DNA of 64,000 bases, taken from Streptomyces caniscabiei. GTDB taxonomy: Bacteria > Actinomycetota > Actinomycetes > Streptomycetales > Streptomycetaceae. Below, piece by piece: positions 33,139-42,378 of this stretch. Location of the stretch: positions 1 to 64,000 of the forward strand of contig NZ_JABXWI010000015.1 in the NCBI RefSeq assembly GCF_014930365.1, written 5' to 3'. Below the pieces are notes generated by a model that was given only the letters and a program-made list of their open reading frames with translations, did not search any database and was not told the origin of the DNA. A program made the translations under genes and the position numbers. Every line of letters starts with the position of its first letter. The first letter of the stretch is position 1.

Positions 33139-34009
33139 GCGATCTGGACAGCCGAGGTCCGCAAGGCCGAAGTCGACCAGCCGACCAGCCGAGGCCCGAA
33201 CACCGACCAGGGCCCCGTAACGGCCCGCCCCCCTGGGGCCGCCACGGGGCCCGGCCCGGCCCACCGTCGTACGCACGCCGCCCGCACCGGGTCGTACGTC
33301 GGCCGCGCTCCGGTCCGTATCTGCGCCGCGCTCCGGCCGCACTCCGACATGTTCCGGCGGTACTCGCGCCGCGCTCCGGACGCGCTCGGGCCGTACTCGC
33401 GCCGCGTTCCGATCGGACAGCGGCGGGGCACCGGCGGCACTCGGCCGTACGGCGCGGCAGCCCTCCGCCCGTACGCCGGACGCCTTTTGACCGTTCGACA
33501 TCACCCGCTTGGCCGTTCTCTGCCGCCACTCGGCTGTTCTCTGCCGCCGATTGGCCGTAGGACGCCGCTACTTGGCCGTACTACGCCGCTTCAACTCCCC
33601 GTTCGCGGGGCACAAGACTTCCGGGCACGACTTCACCGGCCCGGAGCCTCTGGCCCGGGACCCGGAGTTCGACCGCCTCGACAGCAGTCATCCGAAGCCG
33701 AGTCCCGACGCTCTCCCCCCAGCGCCGGGACTCTCCGAGAGCCGGGCTTCGGCGCCTCCCCCCCCTGGCGCCGAAGTCCGGCTCGACTTTCGCCCCGCTG
33801 CCGTCCTCGCTACCGGCTCCGCCGCCGGGGAACGCCGCCGGGGAACGCCGCCGGGCCACCCCGGACCTGAACCCCGGGGTGACCCGAACGCCAGATTGTG
33901 TCACAGAGCCCCACTTCGCCGGAGGCCCGGCGACGGCCGTCCCCGCACGTCAGAGGCGCAGTAGACCTGCCTCGCCCCCCGCCTCCTCACACCTCGCCCC
34001 ACCCGCCCC
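33139..34009. other. Gene-free stretch of about 870 bases
   Basis: No supported gene. The first part continues repeated words: GTACTCGCGCCGCG occurs twice (about 33360-33410), and TTCTCTGCCGCC occurs twice with related TTGGCCGTA words (about 33510-33590). A hairpin of GGCTTCGGCGCC and GGCGCCGAAGTC lies near 33746-33782. The region looks like decayed or fast-evolving intergenic DNA. Confidence 0.5.
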
Positions 34010-34984
34010 TCACCCGTCGGCGTCCCCGGCCGCCCGGGTCAGTCGAGCCCCCAACTCCCTTACGTACCGCACCAGTTCCGGCGGCTGACGCACCGTGAAG
34101 TCGCAGTCGACCACGGCGAGCCGGAACGCGAGCCATTCCACGGAGTCGCCGACCGACGCCCGCAACCGGCAGCTGTGCTCGTCGACGGGCTCGGGCGTAC
34201 CGAGCCAGCCGGGCACCCGGGCCGCGATGAACTCGGCCGGCGCGGCGAACGTGACGTCGAACTCGTACGTCTCCTGCCGCCGGTACATCGACTGCTTCAG
34301 ATACTCCTCCGCACTCCCCGTCGGCAGCTCGCGCGGTGTGAACCGGGCGCCCGTGGCGAAGGGTTCCTCGACCCGGTCCACCCGGAAGGTCCGCCAGTCG
34401 GCGCGATCGAGGTCGTACGCGACGAGATACCAGCGGCGCCCGGTCGAGACGAGCCGGTACGGCTCGCAGTGGCGGCGCGAGTCCGTCCCCTCGCCGGAGC
34501 GGTAGGCGAACCGCAACCGCTCGTGCCCCGCCACCGCCGAGGCCATCACGGTGAGCGTCTCGGGCGTGACGGTGGCCCCGTCGCCGCTGGTCAGGGGAGT
34601 GGTGGCGGCCTGCAAGGTGGAGACCCGGTGGCGCAGCCGCGACGGCAGCACCTGTTCCAGCTTGGCGAGCGCCCGTACGGAGGCCTCGTCCACGCCCTCC
34701 ACCGCGTGCCCGGCCCCGGCCCGCAGCCCCACCGCGATCGCCACGGCCTCCTCGTCGTCGAGGACGAGCGGGGGCATGGCCTTTCCCGCGACCAGCCGGT
34801 AGCCCCCGTCGGCGCCCATCGTCGCCTGGACCGGGTAGCCGAGTTCCCGCAGTCGGTCGATGTCCCGCCGCACGGTCCGCCGCGAGACGCCGAGCCGTTC
34901 GGAGAGTTCACCCCCGGGCCACTCGCGGGGTGTCTGGAGGAGGGAGAGGAGCTGAAGCAGCCGCGCCGGAGTGTCCGTAGTCAT
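34010..34984 (-). CDS. WYL-domain transcriptional regulator (YafY type)
   Basis: The 324-residue product has an HTH_11 helix-turn-helix at the N-terminus (WPGGELSERLGVSRRTVRRD, then LGYPVQATMGADGGYRL), a WYL domain (LVSTGRRWYLVAYDLDRADW, then TFRVDRVEEP) and a C-terminal WCX segment. WYL regulators bind nucleotides or DNA ligands and may repress or activate. The start is ATG 34984, which follows GGAGG very closely; ATG 34996 has no ribosome site. It is divergent from the DHA2 pump gene at 35047 with a 62-base gap and probably regulates it. Confidence 0.85.
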   Translation of the reverse strand: MTTDTPARLLQLLSLLQTPREWPGGELSERLGVSRRTVRRDIDRLRELGYPVQATMGADGGYRLVAGKAMPPLVLDDEEAVAIAVGLRAGAGHAVEGVDEASVRALAKLEQVLPSRLRHRVSTLQAATTPLTSGDGATVTPETLTVMASAVAGHERLRFAYRSGEGTDSRRHCEPYRLVSTGRRWYLVAYDLDRADWRTFRVDRVEEPFATGARFTPRELPTGSAEEYLKQSMYRRQETYEFDVTFAAPAEFIAARVPGWLGTPEPVDEHSCRLRASVGDSVEWLAFRLAVVDCDFTVRQPPELVRYVRELGARLTRAAGDADG

Positions 34985-35046
34985 GCCTCCGAGCATGCCG
35001 GAGAACTAGGACGCGATCTGACCTACTCGCCCTCTACTTTCCCTGC

Positions 35047-36642
35047 ATGACCTCGACAACGAGCGCCCTGAAGGGGCGCGGGGAACTACGCGATCAGCCA
35101 CAGACCACCCGCACGGAACCACTGGCAGAAGCCCCAACGGCGCTCGACGCGCCCCCCGGCGGAGCCGATCGCCGACGCTGGACAGCCCTCGCCGTCGTCA
35201 TGACGGCCGCCTTCATGGACCTCGTCGACGTCACCATCGTCAACATCGCGATCCCCTCCATCCAGCGGGGCGAAGGGGCCACGTTCAGCCAGATCCAGTG
35301 GATCACCGCCGGGTACGCCCTCGCCTTCGCCGCGGGTCTCGTCACCGGCGGCCGGCTCGGCGACATCCACGGCCGCCGCCGGATCTTCCTCCTCGGCGTC
35401 GGCGGCTTCACCCTCGCCTCCGCGCTGTGCGGTCTCGCCGCGAACCCGGAGATGCTGGTGGCGGCGAGGATCGCGCAGGGTGCGACGGCCGCGCTGATGG
35501 TGCCGCAGGTGCTGTCGATCGTGCACGCCACCTTCCCGGCGCACGAACGCGGCAAGGTCTTCGGGCTGTTCGGCGCGATCGTGGGCCTCGGCGCGGTCTC
35601 CGGCCCGCTGCTCGGCGCCCTGCTCATCGAGTGGAACCCGCTCGGCCTCGAATGGCGCGCGATCTTCCTGATCAACCTCCCGGTCGGCGTCGCGGGCCTG
35701 ATCCTGGGCCGCCGGTTCATCAGCGAGTCCAAGGCTCCGCACGCCCTGAAGCTGGACCTCGTCGGTGTCGCGCTCGTCACCGGCGGACTGCTGATGCTGC
35801 TGTACCCGCTCACCCGGGGCCACGAGACGGGCTGGCCGCTGTGGGGCTACGTCTCGATGGCGGGCTCGCTCGTCGTGTTCGCGGCGCTGGTGGCGTACGA
35901 GCGGCGCAAGGCGGCGCGCGACGGCTCCCCGCTGATCGAACTGTCCCTGTTCCGGGTGAAGAGCTTCGCGGCCGGCATCGCCGTCCAGACCGTCTTCGGG
36001 ATCGCCCTCGGCGTCTTCTTCCTCGTCTGGACCCTCTACCTCCAGACCGGCCTCGGCTGGAGCGTCCTGAAGGCCGGCCTCACCGGCATCCCGTTCTCCC
36101 TCGCCGTGTCGGTCGCGGCCGGGGTGTCCGTCCAGAAGCTCGTCCCGCGCTTCGGCCGCAAGGTCCTCCAGGCGGGCGCGCTGCTGATGGCGGCCGGCGT
36201 GCTCCTCTACCTGGCCGGGTCCGAACGGTACGGCCTCGACATCACCCCCTGGCAGATGGCGCTCCCGCTGGTCGTGATGGGCGCGGGCATGGGGCTCGTG
36301 GTCGCCCCGCTGACCGACGCGATCCTCTCCGGGGTGCCGCGCGAGCACTCCGGCTCCGCGTCCGGGCTGATCAGCACGGTCCAGCAGATGGGCAACGCGC
36401 TCGGGCTCGGGCTGGTCGCCGTGGTCTTCTTCGGCGTCATGGACGACCACCTCGCCCCGTCCGGCATCGGCCCCGCATTCGTCGACGCCTTCGAGTACGC
36501 GCTCGGCTGGGTGGCCGCGGTCCTGGTCGCGATCTTCCTGCTGATGTTCGCCCTGCCGGCCCGGTCCTCCACGGCGGGCGCGGAGACGGACGCCGAGGAG
36601 CCGGCAGGCGTGGGTGTCGCGGGCCGCGCGGGTGCCGAATAG
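35047..36642 (+). CDS. DHA2 (EmrB/QacA) family MFS efflux transporter
   Basis: The 531-residue product has about 14 helices and the family motifs LVDVTIVNIAIPSIQ (near residue 60), AAGLVTGGRLGDIHGRRRIF and FLINLPVGV. It is a proton-coupled drug exporter. Residues about 8-18 (LKGRGELRDQP) are encoded by GGGGCGCGGGGAACTACGCG, a word from the widespread Streptomyces intergenic repeat also present around the IS element at 24747, so the N-terminus appears to have grown out of repeat DNA. A start at a later codon is therefore possible. A hairpin follows the stop. Confidence 0.85.
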   Translation: MTSTTSALKGRGELRDQPQTTRTEPLAEAPTALDAPPGGADRRRWTALAVVMTAAFMDLVDVTIVNIAIPSIQRGEGATFSQIQWITAGYALAFAAGLVTGGRLGDIHGRRRIFLLGVGGFTLASALCGLAANPEMLVAARIAQGATAALMVPQVLSIVHATFPAHERGKVFGLFGAIVGLGAVSGPLLGALLIEWNPLGLEWRAIFLINLPVGVAGLILGRRFISESKAPHALKLDLVGVALVTGGLLMLLYPLTRGHETGWPLWGYVSMAGSLVVFAALVAYERRKAARDGSPLIELSLFRVKSFAAGIAVQTVFGIALGVFFLVWTLYLQTGLGWSVLKAGLTGIPFSLAVSVAAGVSVQKLVPRFGRKVLQAGALLMAAGVLLYLAGSERYGLDITPWQMALPLVVMGAGMGLVVAPLTDAILSGVPREHSGSASGLISTVQQMGNALGLGLVAVVFFGVMDDHLAPSGIGPAFVDAFEYALGWVAAVLVAIFLLMFALPARSSTAGAETDAEEPAGVGVAGRAGAE

Positions 36643-36671
36643 CGTCGCCGACGCGTGAGACCGACGCGTGA

Positions 36672-36706
36672 GTGGGGCCCCGCGCCTTCGTGGTGCGGGG
36701 CCCCAC
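36672..36706 (+). terminator. Hairpin terminator after the DHA2 pump gene
   Basis: GTGGGGCCCCGC at 36672-36683 pairs with GCGGGGCCCCAC at 36695-36706; the loop contains TTCG. It lies 30 bases past the pump stop. Confidence 0.8.
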
Positions 36707-36720
36707 GCGTACGTCTCACG

Positions 36721-36769
36721 CGTCTGCCGTCTGCCGTCTGCCGTCTGCCGTCCGCCGTCCGCCGTCCGC
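36721..36769. repeat. Tandem heptamer repeats upstream of fruR
   Basis: CGTCTGC is repeated four times (36721-36748) and is followed by CGTCCGC three times (36749-36769). It lies directly after the terminator hairpin and 115 bases before fruR. It may be a replication-slippage array; a regulatory role is not evident. Confidence 0.8.
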
Positions 36770-36883
36770 CCGATCATGTCCGAGTCGGCCCGAGTGTTGC
36801 CCGAACCTGTTTACTTTTCGGGAATCCGGGCGTAACCTCCGAGCGAAACCACAGAATCGGGCATCAGTCGGAGGCGAACGGAC

Positions 36884-37708
36884 ATGTACGCACCGGAGCG
36901 GCAGCAGGAGATCCTCCGGCTCGCCCGCGACGGCGGCCGGGTGGACGTGGTGTCGCTGGCGGAGGAGTTCCAGGTCACGGCCGAGACGATCCGCCGCGAT
37001 CTGAAAGCCCTCGACCGGGCCGGCCTCGTCCAGCGGGTGCACGGCGGCGCGATCCCCGCCGGCCGCCTGGACTTCGAGCCCGACCTCGCCGAACGCGAGG
37101 GCACCGCGGCCGACCAGAAGGACCGCATCGCCCAGGCCGCCCTCGCCGAACTCCCGACCGACGGCACGGTCGTCCTCGACGCCGGTACGACGATCGCGCG
37201 CCTCGCCGCAGCCATCCCGCTGGAGGCCACGCTCACCGCGGTCACCCACAGCCTGCCGATCGCCGCCCGACTCGCCGACCACCCCGGCATCCAGCTGCAC
37301 CTCGTCGGCGGTCGCGTCCGCCACCGCACCCGTGCCGCCGTGGACGCCTGGGCGCTCCGGGCCTACGGCGAGATCCGCGCCGACGTCCTCTTCGTGGCCG
37401 CCAACGGCTTCTCCACCGACCACGGCCTGACCACGCCCGACCTCGCCGAGGCCGCCGTCAAGCGCGCGGCCGTGACCGCCGCCCGCCGCGTGGTGCTGCT
37501 CGCCGACTCCTCCAAGCACGGCCAGGAACACTTCGCCCGCTTCGGCGACCTGAGCGACGTGGACCTGCTGATCACGGACACCGGCCTGAGCGCCGAGGAC
37601 GCCCTCGCCATCGAACGCAAGGGCACCGAGGTGCTGCGCGTCCCCGGCACCGAGCCCCTCGGCGGCTCCGGCACCACCCGGACCAACGGCCGGAAAGACC
37701 GCTCATGA
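36884..37708 (+). CDS. fruR: DeoR-family fructose operon repressor
   Basis: The 274-residue product has the DeoR helix-turn-helix (RVDVVSLAEEFQVTAETIRR) with the family signature that follows, RDLKALDRAGLVQRVHGGAI, and the DeoR C-terminal sugar-phosphate domain (LDAGTTIARLAAAI, then VLFVAANGFSTDHGLTTPDL and RRVVLLADSSKHG). It is the first gene of the fru operon and its stop overlaps the fruK start (ATGA). FruR homologues repress fruKA until fructose 1-phosphate appears. The ATG at 36884 follows CGGAGGCG. Confidence 0.88.
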   Translation: MYAPERQQEILRLARDGGRVDVVSLAEEFQVTAETIRRDLKALDRAGLVQRVHGGAIPAGRLDFEPDLAEREGTAADQKDRIAQAALAELPTDGTVVLDAGTTIARLAAAIPLEATLTAVTHSLPIAARLADHPGIQLHLVGGRVRHRTRAAVDAWALRAYGEIRADVLFVAANGFSTDHGLTTPDLAEAAVKRAAVTAARRVVLLADSSKHGQEHFARFGDLSDVDLLITDTGLSAEDALAIERKGTEVLRVPGTEPLGGSGTTRTNGRKDRS

Positions 37709-38652
37709 TCCTCACCGTCACCCCGAACCCGTCCCTCGACCGCACCTACGAGGTCCCCTCCCTCGACCGCGGCGAGGTCATCCGGGCCACCGGCGAACGC
37801 ATGGACCCCGGCGGCAAGGGCGTCAACGTCTCCCGCGCGGTCGCCGCCGCCGGACGCCGGACCGTGGCCGTCCTGCCCCTCGGCGGCGCGCCCGGCGCAC
37901 TCGTCGCGGACCTGCTCGACGCCCAGGGCATCGAGGTCGCCCGCGTGGCGGTGGCCGGGGCGACCCGCTCCAACATCGCCCTGGCCGAGGCCGACGGCGT
38001 CCTGACGAAGATCAACGCACCCGGCCCGGAACTCACGGCCGCCGAGCGGGAACTCCTCCTGGAGACCGTCCGCGCCCAGTCCGCCGACGCCTCCTGGATC
38101 GCCTGCTGCGGCAGCCTCCCGCGCGGCCTCGCCCCCTCCTGGTACGCCGAACTCGTCGCCCGCGCCCACGCCGCCGGCGCCCGCATCGCCCTGGACACCT
38201 CCGGCCCGGCCCTCCTCGCCGCGCTCCGCGAACGCCCCGACGTCGTCAAGCCCAACGCCGAGGAACTCGCCGAGGCGGTGGGGCGCCCCCTCGCCACCGT
38301 CGGCGACGCCGTCAAGGCCGCCGAGGAACTCCGCGAGATGGGCGCCACCGCGGTCCTGGCCAGCCTCGGCGCCGACGGCCAACTCCTGCTGGACGCCTCC
38401 GGCGCCTGGTACGGCACCGCCCAGGTCGCCGCCGTCCGCAGCAACGTCGGCGCCGGCGACTCCTCCCTCGCCGGGTTCCTCATCGCCGGCGGCCAGGGCC
38501 CCGACGCCCTCGCCTCGGCCGTGGCCCACGGCGCCGCCGCCGTCCAGCTCCCGGGCAGCGTCATGCCCACCCCCGCCGACCTGGACCCCGCGGCGGTGAC
38601 GGTGACACGGGAGGTCCCTGCGGACCGGGCGCTGAGGGAGCCGGTGTCATGA
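37705..38652 (+). CDS. fruK: 1-phosphofructokinase
   Basis: The 315-residue product is a PfkB-family sugar kinase: ILTVTPNPSLDRTYEV at the start, the substrate loop DPGGKGVNVSRA (34-45), and the ATP/anion-hole motif GAGDSSLAGF with catalytic base D252. It converts fructose 1-phosphate to fructose 1,6-bisphosphate, completing PTS-dependent fructose use. Its ATG overlaps the fruR stop, and the fruA gene follows after about 190 bases. The position between fruR and a fructose PTS permease distinguishes it from tagatose-6-phosphate kinase relatives. Confidence 0.9.
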   Translation: MILTVTPNPSLDRTYEVPSLDRGEVIRATGERMDPGGKGVNVSRAVAAAGRRTVAVLPLGGAPGALVADLLDAQGIEVARVAVAGATRSNIALAEADGVLTKINAPGPELTAAERELLLETVRAQSADASWIACCGSLPRGLAPSWYAELVARAHAAGARIALDTSGPALLAALRERPDVVKPNAEELAEAVGRPLATVGDAVKAAEELREMGATAVLASLGADGQLLLDASGAWYGTAQVAAVRSNVGAGDSSLAGFLIAGGQGPDALASAVAHGAAAVQLPGSVMPTPADLDPAAVTVTREVPADRALREPVS

Positions 38653-38838
38653 CCAGCGGGAGCCGACATCCGCGAACGAACCTTCGTTCTGGTTTATCCG
38701 GCGCCGCGACCCTCCCCCTCCCCTCATCCCTCCCCCCACCCCTCCCTCGGCCGGCCCCCGTGGCCCGTGCCTCCCACACCCCCGTCCCCACCCCCGCCCA
38801 CCACAGCCTCGGGCGATACGCGTGCGAAGGAGCCCGCG

Positions 38839-40974
38839 ATGAGCGAGATGATCACCGCGGACCTGGTCGACCTCGACCTGTCCGCCGAGACGAAGGAAGC
38901 GGCGGCGCGTGCCCTCGCCGAGCGCATGGTGGCGAAGGGCCGGGTCACCGACCTGGACGGCTTCCTGGCCGATGTGGCGGCCCGTGAGGCGCAGATGCCC
39001 ACCGGCCTCGACGGCGGCATCGGCATCCCGCACTGCCGTAGCGAGCACGTCACCGAGCCGACCCTCGCCTTCGGCCGCAGCGCGGCCGGCGTCGACTTCG
39101 GCGCACCCGACGGCCCCGCCGACCTGATCTTCCTGATCGCCGCCCCGGCGGGCGCGGACGACGCGCACCTGACGATCCTCTCCTCCCTCGCCCGTCAGCT
39201 GATGAACACCGAGTTCACGGACGCGCTGCGCGCCGCGGACGACGCGGCCCGCGCCGCCGCCCTCATCCGGGGCGACAGCGCGACCGAGGGCACCGAAGAC
39301 TCCGCGGCGGCGTCGGGCGGAACGGCCTCCCCCGACGCCGCCGCGGTCAGCACGACCCCGGCCCCGGCGGCCCCCGCCCCGGCGACTCCTCCCTCGGCCG
39401 CCCCCGCCCCCGGCCCGGCGACGGACGAAACGGCGGCGCCCGAGACCGCGGCGCCCGAGACGGCCGTCCCCGCCGAGGCCCGCCCCTTCCGGATCGTCGC
39501 CGTCACCTCCTGCCCCACCGGCATCGCGCACACCTACATGGCCGCCGAGTCGCTGGAGAACGCGGGTCGGGCCGCCGGTGACGTCGAGATCGTCGTGGAG
39601 ACACAGGGTTCGGCCGGCTTCACCCGCCTCGACCCGGCCGTCATCGCCGCCGCCGACGGCGTGATCTTCGCCCACGACGTCCCCGTACGGGAGAAGGACC
39701 GGTTCGCCGGAAAGCCCACCGTCGACGTCGGCGTGAAGGCCGGCATCAACCGTCCCGCCGAACTGATCTCCGAGGTCCGCGGCAAGGCGGAACGCGGCGA
39801 GACCACGGCCGCCGCCCGCCCCGGCACCCCCGTCGACCGCGCGGGCGACTCCGGCGACGGCTACGGCACCAAGCTGCGCAAGTGGCTGATGTCCGGCGTC
39901 AGCTACATGGTCCCGTTCGTCGCGGCCGGCGGCCTCCTCATCGCCCTCGGCTTCGCGATCGGCGGCTGGGAGATCAACAGCGCCAAGCCGGTCACCGAGC
40001 ACTTCGACTGGCTCCAGGTCGACAGCTGGGCGGCCCTGCTCTTCCAGATCGGCGCCGTCGCCTTCGGCTTCCTCATCCCCGTCCTCGCCGGTTACATCGC
40101 CTACGGCATGGCGGACCGGCCCGGCCTCGTCCCCGGCTTCGTCGGCGGCATGATCGCCGCCAACATCAACGCAGGCTTCCTCGGCGGCCTGGTCGCCGGT
40201 CTGATCGCCGGCGGGGTCGTCATGGGCATCCAGCGGATCAAGATCCCGCCGGTGCTGCGCGGCATCATGCCGGTCGTCGTGATCCCGCTGATCTCGTCGA
40301 TGATCGTCGGCTTCCTGATGCTGGTGGTGATCGGCAAGCCCATCGCCGAGGCCCAGAAGGGCATGACGGACTGGCTGAGCGGCCTCTCCGGCAGCAACGC
40401 CGTCCTCCTCGGCGTGCTCCTCGGCCTGATGATGTGCTTCGACCTCGGCGGCCCCGTCAACAAGGTCGCCTACGCCTTCGCCACCGCCGGTATCGCCGTG
40501 CAGGACCCCAGCGACTCCGCGATGAAGATCATGGCGGCGGTCATGGCGGCCGGCATGGTCCCGCCGCTGGGCATGGCCCTCGCCACCACGATCCGCAAGA
40601 AGCTCTTCACCACCGCCGAGCGCGAGAACGGCAAGGCGGCCTGGGTGCTCGGCGCCTCGTTCATCTCCGAGGGCGCGATCCCGTTCGCCGCCGCCGACCC
40701 GCTGCGTGTGATCCCCGCCTCCATGGCGGGCGGCGCCGTCACCGGCGCGCTGGCCATGGCCTTCGGCTCGACCCTGCGCGCCCCGCACGGCGGCATCTGG
40801 GTCACCCCGCTCATCGGCAAGCCGTTCCTCTACCTGCTCGCCGTCGCGATCGGCACGGCCGTCACGGCCGGCCTGGTCATCGTCCTGAAGGGCATGCGCA
40901 GGACCCAGCCGGGCGCGGCCCCGCAGGCCGCCCCCACCGCCACGGCGGAGACGAAGGAGCCGGTCGCGGCCTGA
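38839..40974 (+). CDS. fruA: PTS fructose transporter, IIABC subunit
   Basis: The 711-residue product has all three PTS domains in order. IIA covers about 1-145, with phospho-His H65 in GIGIPHCRSEHV. A Pro/Ala/Thr-rich linker (about 150-215) follows. IIB is about 217-320, with phospho-Cys C225 in VTSCPTGIAHTYMA. IIC covers about 345-695, with some ten helices. It takes up fructose and releases fructose 1-phosphate for FruK. The ATG at 38839 follows AAGGAG; upstream in-frame codons lack homology. A 17-bp hairpin follows the stop. Confidence 0.92.
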   Translation: MSEMITADLVDLDLSAETKEAAARALAERMVAKGRVTDLDGFLADVAAREAQMPTGLDGGIGIPHCRSEHVTEPTLAFGRSAAGVDFGAPDGPADLIFLIAAPAGADDAHLTILSSLARQLMNTEFTDALRAADDAARAAALIRGDSATEGTEDSAAASGGTASPDAAAVSTTPAPAAPAPATPPSAAPAPGPATDETAAPETAAPETAVPAEARPFRIVAVTSCPTGIAHTYMAAESLENAGRAAGDVEIVVETQGSAGFTRLDPAVIAAADGVIFAHDVPVREKDRFAGKPTVDVGVKAGINRPAELISEVRGKAERGETTAAARPGTPVDRAGDSGDGYGTKLRKWLMSGVSYMVPFVAAGGLLIALGFAIGGWEINSAKPVTEHFDWLQVDSWAALLFQIGAVAFGFLIPVLAGYIAYGMADRPGLVPGFVGGMIAANINAGFLGGLVAGLIAGGVVMGIQRIKIPPVLRGIMPVVVIPLISSMIVGFLMLVVIGKPIAEAQKGMTDWLSGLSGSNAVLLGVLLGLMMCFDLGGPVNKVAYAFATAGIAVQDPSDSAMKIMAAVMAAGMVPPLGMALATTIRKKLFTTAERENGKAAWVLGASFISEGAIPFAAADPLRVIPASMAGGAVTGALAMAFGSTLRAPHGGIWVTPLIGKPFLYLLAVAIGTAVTAGLVIVLKGMRRTQPGAAPQAAPTATAETKEPVAA

Positions 40975-40989
40975 ACCCGGGACCGTACG

Positions 40990-41029
40990 ACGGCCGCGGC
41001 CCCCTCCCGAGCGAGGGGGCCGCGGCCGT
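40990..41029 (+). terminator. Strong hairpin terminator of the fru operon
   Basis: ACGGCCGCGGCCCCCTC at 40990-41006 pairs perfectly with 41013-41029 (17 bp) around a six-base loop, 15 bases after the fruA stop. Confidence 0.88.
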
Positions 41030-41152
41030 CCGCGTTTCCGCCCCGTGCGCCCCTTTGGGCGCCTTTACAACCCGTGTGACGTGTAAGCCGTACCTGCGAG
41101 ATACGTCACGGTCCGGGCTCAAAGTCCCATCCGGTGGTGTCTACTGGACGGC

Positions 41153-41431
41153 ATGCCTGAGCACGTGTCAATACTCCAGCTGTTGGGCGGGACAGCCCTT
41201 GTCCTCGCGGCGGTCATCTGGGTCGCCGTGCTCGTACGGGTGCTGCGCCGCGACCACGAGGCCCACCGCGCCCGCTTCGTCGGCCTGACCCGCGGCCGCG
41301 GCCGAGGGCTGCGCGGCCTGCCCCATCAGCGCCGCAAGGGCCCGCACGTCGAGCACGTGGAGCTGACCCCGGCCGAACAGGACGCCTTCGCGTTCCTGGC
41401 CCGCCAGTTCAGCGACGACCGCCTGGCCTGA
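41153..41431 (+). CDS. Small membrane-anchored hypothetical protein, 92 aa
   Basis: The product has one N-terminal membrane helix (LLGGTALVLAAVIWVAVLVR, about 10-29) followed by a basic cytoplasmic tail rich in Arg (GLTRGRGRGLRGLPHQRRKG) and an acidic end with LTPAEQDAFAFLARQFSDD. It starts at ATG 41153. The layout, its codon use and the compact spacing to the convergent gene at 41463 support a real gene. I know no function. Confidence 0.7.
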   Translation: MPEHVSILQLLGGTALVLAAVIWVAVLVRVLRRDHEAHRARFVGLTRGRGRGLRGLPHQRRKGPHVEHVELTPAEQDAFAFLARQFSDDRLA

Positions 41432-41462
41432 GCGCACCGCTCCCAGGAGGCCGCCCGGTCGG

Positions 41463-42221
41463 CTAACCGAGCGTCCCCGCCCGCCGTTCCATCGCGTCGC
41501 GGGCCGCGTCCTCCGACACGTACACCTCGCACATGTGCCGACCGTCCGGGGTGGCCGTGTGCTCGACCTCCCAGAGGGAGATCTCCTGCCCGTCGGTGAG
41601 CAGGAAGGCGTGCTCGTAGAGCGAGAAGCTGAGGCCCGGCCGGCCCCGGCGCGCGGGGCGGTGCGGGCGGCCGAAGGCCTGGGTGATCTCGTGCGCGAAC
41701 GCGGTCCGCAGCAGCAGCGTGGCCAGCTCGTCCCCGGGCGGGTCCGGGTTCTCCGCGCGCCGCAGCAGCCGACGGGCGTGATCCGCCGAGTCGTCCGGCA
41801 CATACTCGTGACGCGGCTCCGGGAACGCCGCCAGCTCCACCGTGACGGGCAGCTCGAAGTCGGGGGCGTCCGGCGGCAGCGGCAGCCGCGCGGTGGCGGC
41901 CCGCAGCTCCTCGTCGTCCGTGTAGACCTCGTGCTGGGTGTCGCTGCCGGGCACCGTGTTGTGCACCAGCTCCCACAGGGTGACCGCCGAGCCGTCGGCC
42001 AGCAGCCAGGTGTGCCGGTACGTCGCCCGGTGCAGCCCCGAACTGTAGTGCGCGGAGTGCAGCGAGCTGTCGTGCGCGAGGGCGCAGTCGAGCTGCCGTA
42101 TGGTCTCGTCGGGCAGTTCGAAGGAGTTCAGGGCGCGGCCGAGGAGTCGCGCGAGGTGCTCCTCAGGAGACTCGGGCGACTCGGGTGGCTCGTACGCTGC
42201 CGTCTCGTACGGAACGCTCAA
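41463..42221 (-). CDS. DUF6227-like conserved hypothetical protein
   Basis: The 252-residue product contains two related halves: SSGLHRATYRHTWLLADGSA with VTLWELVHNTVPG near residues 60-90, and GLSFSLYEHAFLLTDGQEIS with LWEVEHTATPDG near 195-225. This suggests an internal duplication of a small domain. It is rich in acidic residues and lacks membrane segments. I match it to the streptomycete family DUF6227 by memory of the pattern only. Start ATG 42221. Role unknown. Confidence 0.7.
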   Translation of the reverse strand: MSVPYETAAYEPPESPESPEEHLARLLGRALNSFELPDETIRQLDCALAHDSSLHSAHYSSGLHRATYRHTWLLADGSAVTLWELVHNTVPGSDTQHEVYTDDEELRAATARLPLPPDAPDFELPVTVELAAFPEPRHEYVPDDSADHARRLLRRAENPDPPGDELATLLLRTAFAHEITQAFGRPHRPARRGRPGLSFSLYEHAFLLTDGQEISLWEVEHTATPDGRHMCEVYVSEDAARDAMERRAGTLG

Positions 42222-42321
42222 GGTTTCTCCCGGCGTTGCTGCATGTCACCTTGTGGGTGCATACCGTAGCCCCTCGGTCGGACATCATGTCCGGGAACCG
42301 AGAAAACGTACGCCTCTAAAA

Positions 42322-42359
42322 CGCCGGAGCCGCGCGGTTGGTTCCCGCGCGGCTCGGCG
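42322..42359 (-). terminator. Hairpin terminator of the L,D-transpeptidase gene
   Basis: CGCCGGAGCCGCGCGG (42322-42337) pairs with CCGCGCGGCTCGGCG (42345-42359) with a single bulged base. It lies 20 bases beyond the stop of the minus-strand gene. A second, weaker hairpin is centred on CGGACATCATGTCCG (42278-42292). Confidence 0.75.
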
Positions 42360-42378
42360 AACTACCGGAACGACGTGG

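Noticed and set aside
33022..33870. 282-codon plus-strand frame over the repeat array after hrdD
   Set aside because: The translation is a repeat of the 14-bp unit in shifting frames (GSTIQVRRSRSDDRGPTIEV) and then Pro/Arg-rich sequence; no ribosome site; it is most likely non-coding.
35086..36777. 563-codon minus-strand frame opposite the DHA2 pump
   Set aside because: Shadow frame with a charged, repetitive composition; the plus-strand product has all family motifs.
42272..42301. Hairpin CGGACATCATGTCCG as an operator for the DUF6227-like gene
   Set aside because: It may equally be a second part of the terminator of the convergent-end transpeptidase transcript; no regulator is suggested.
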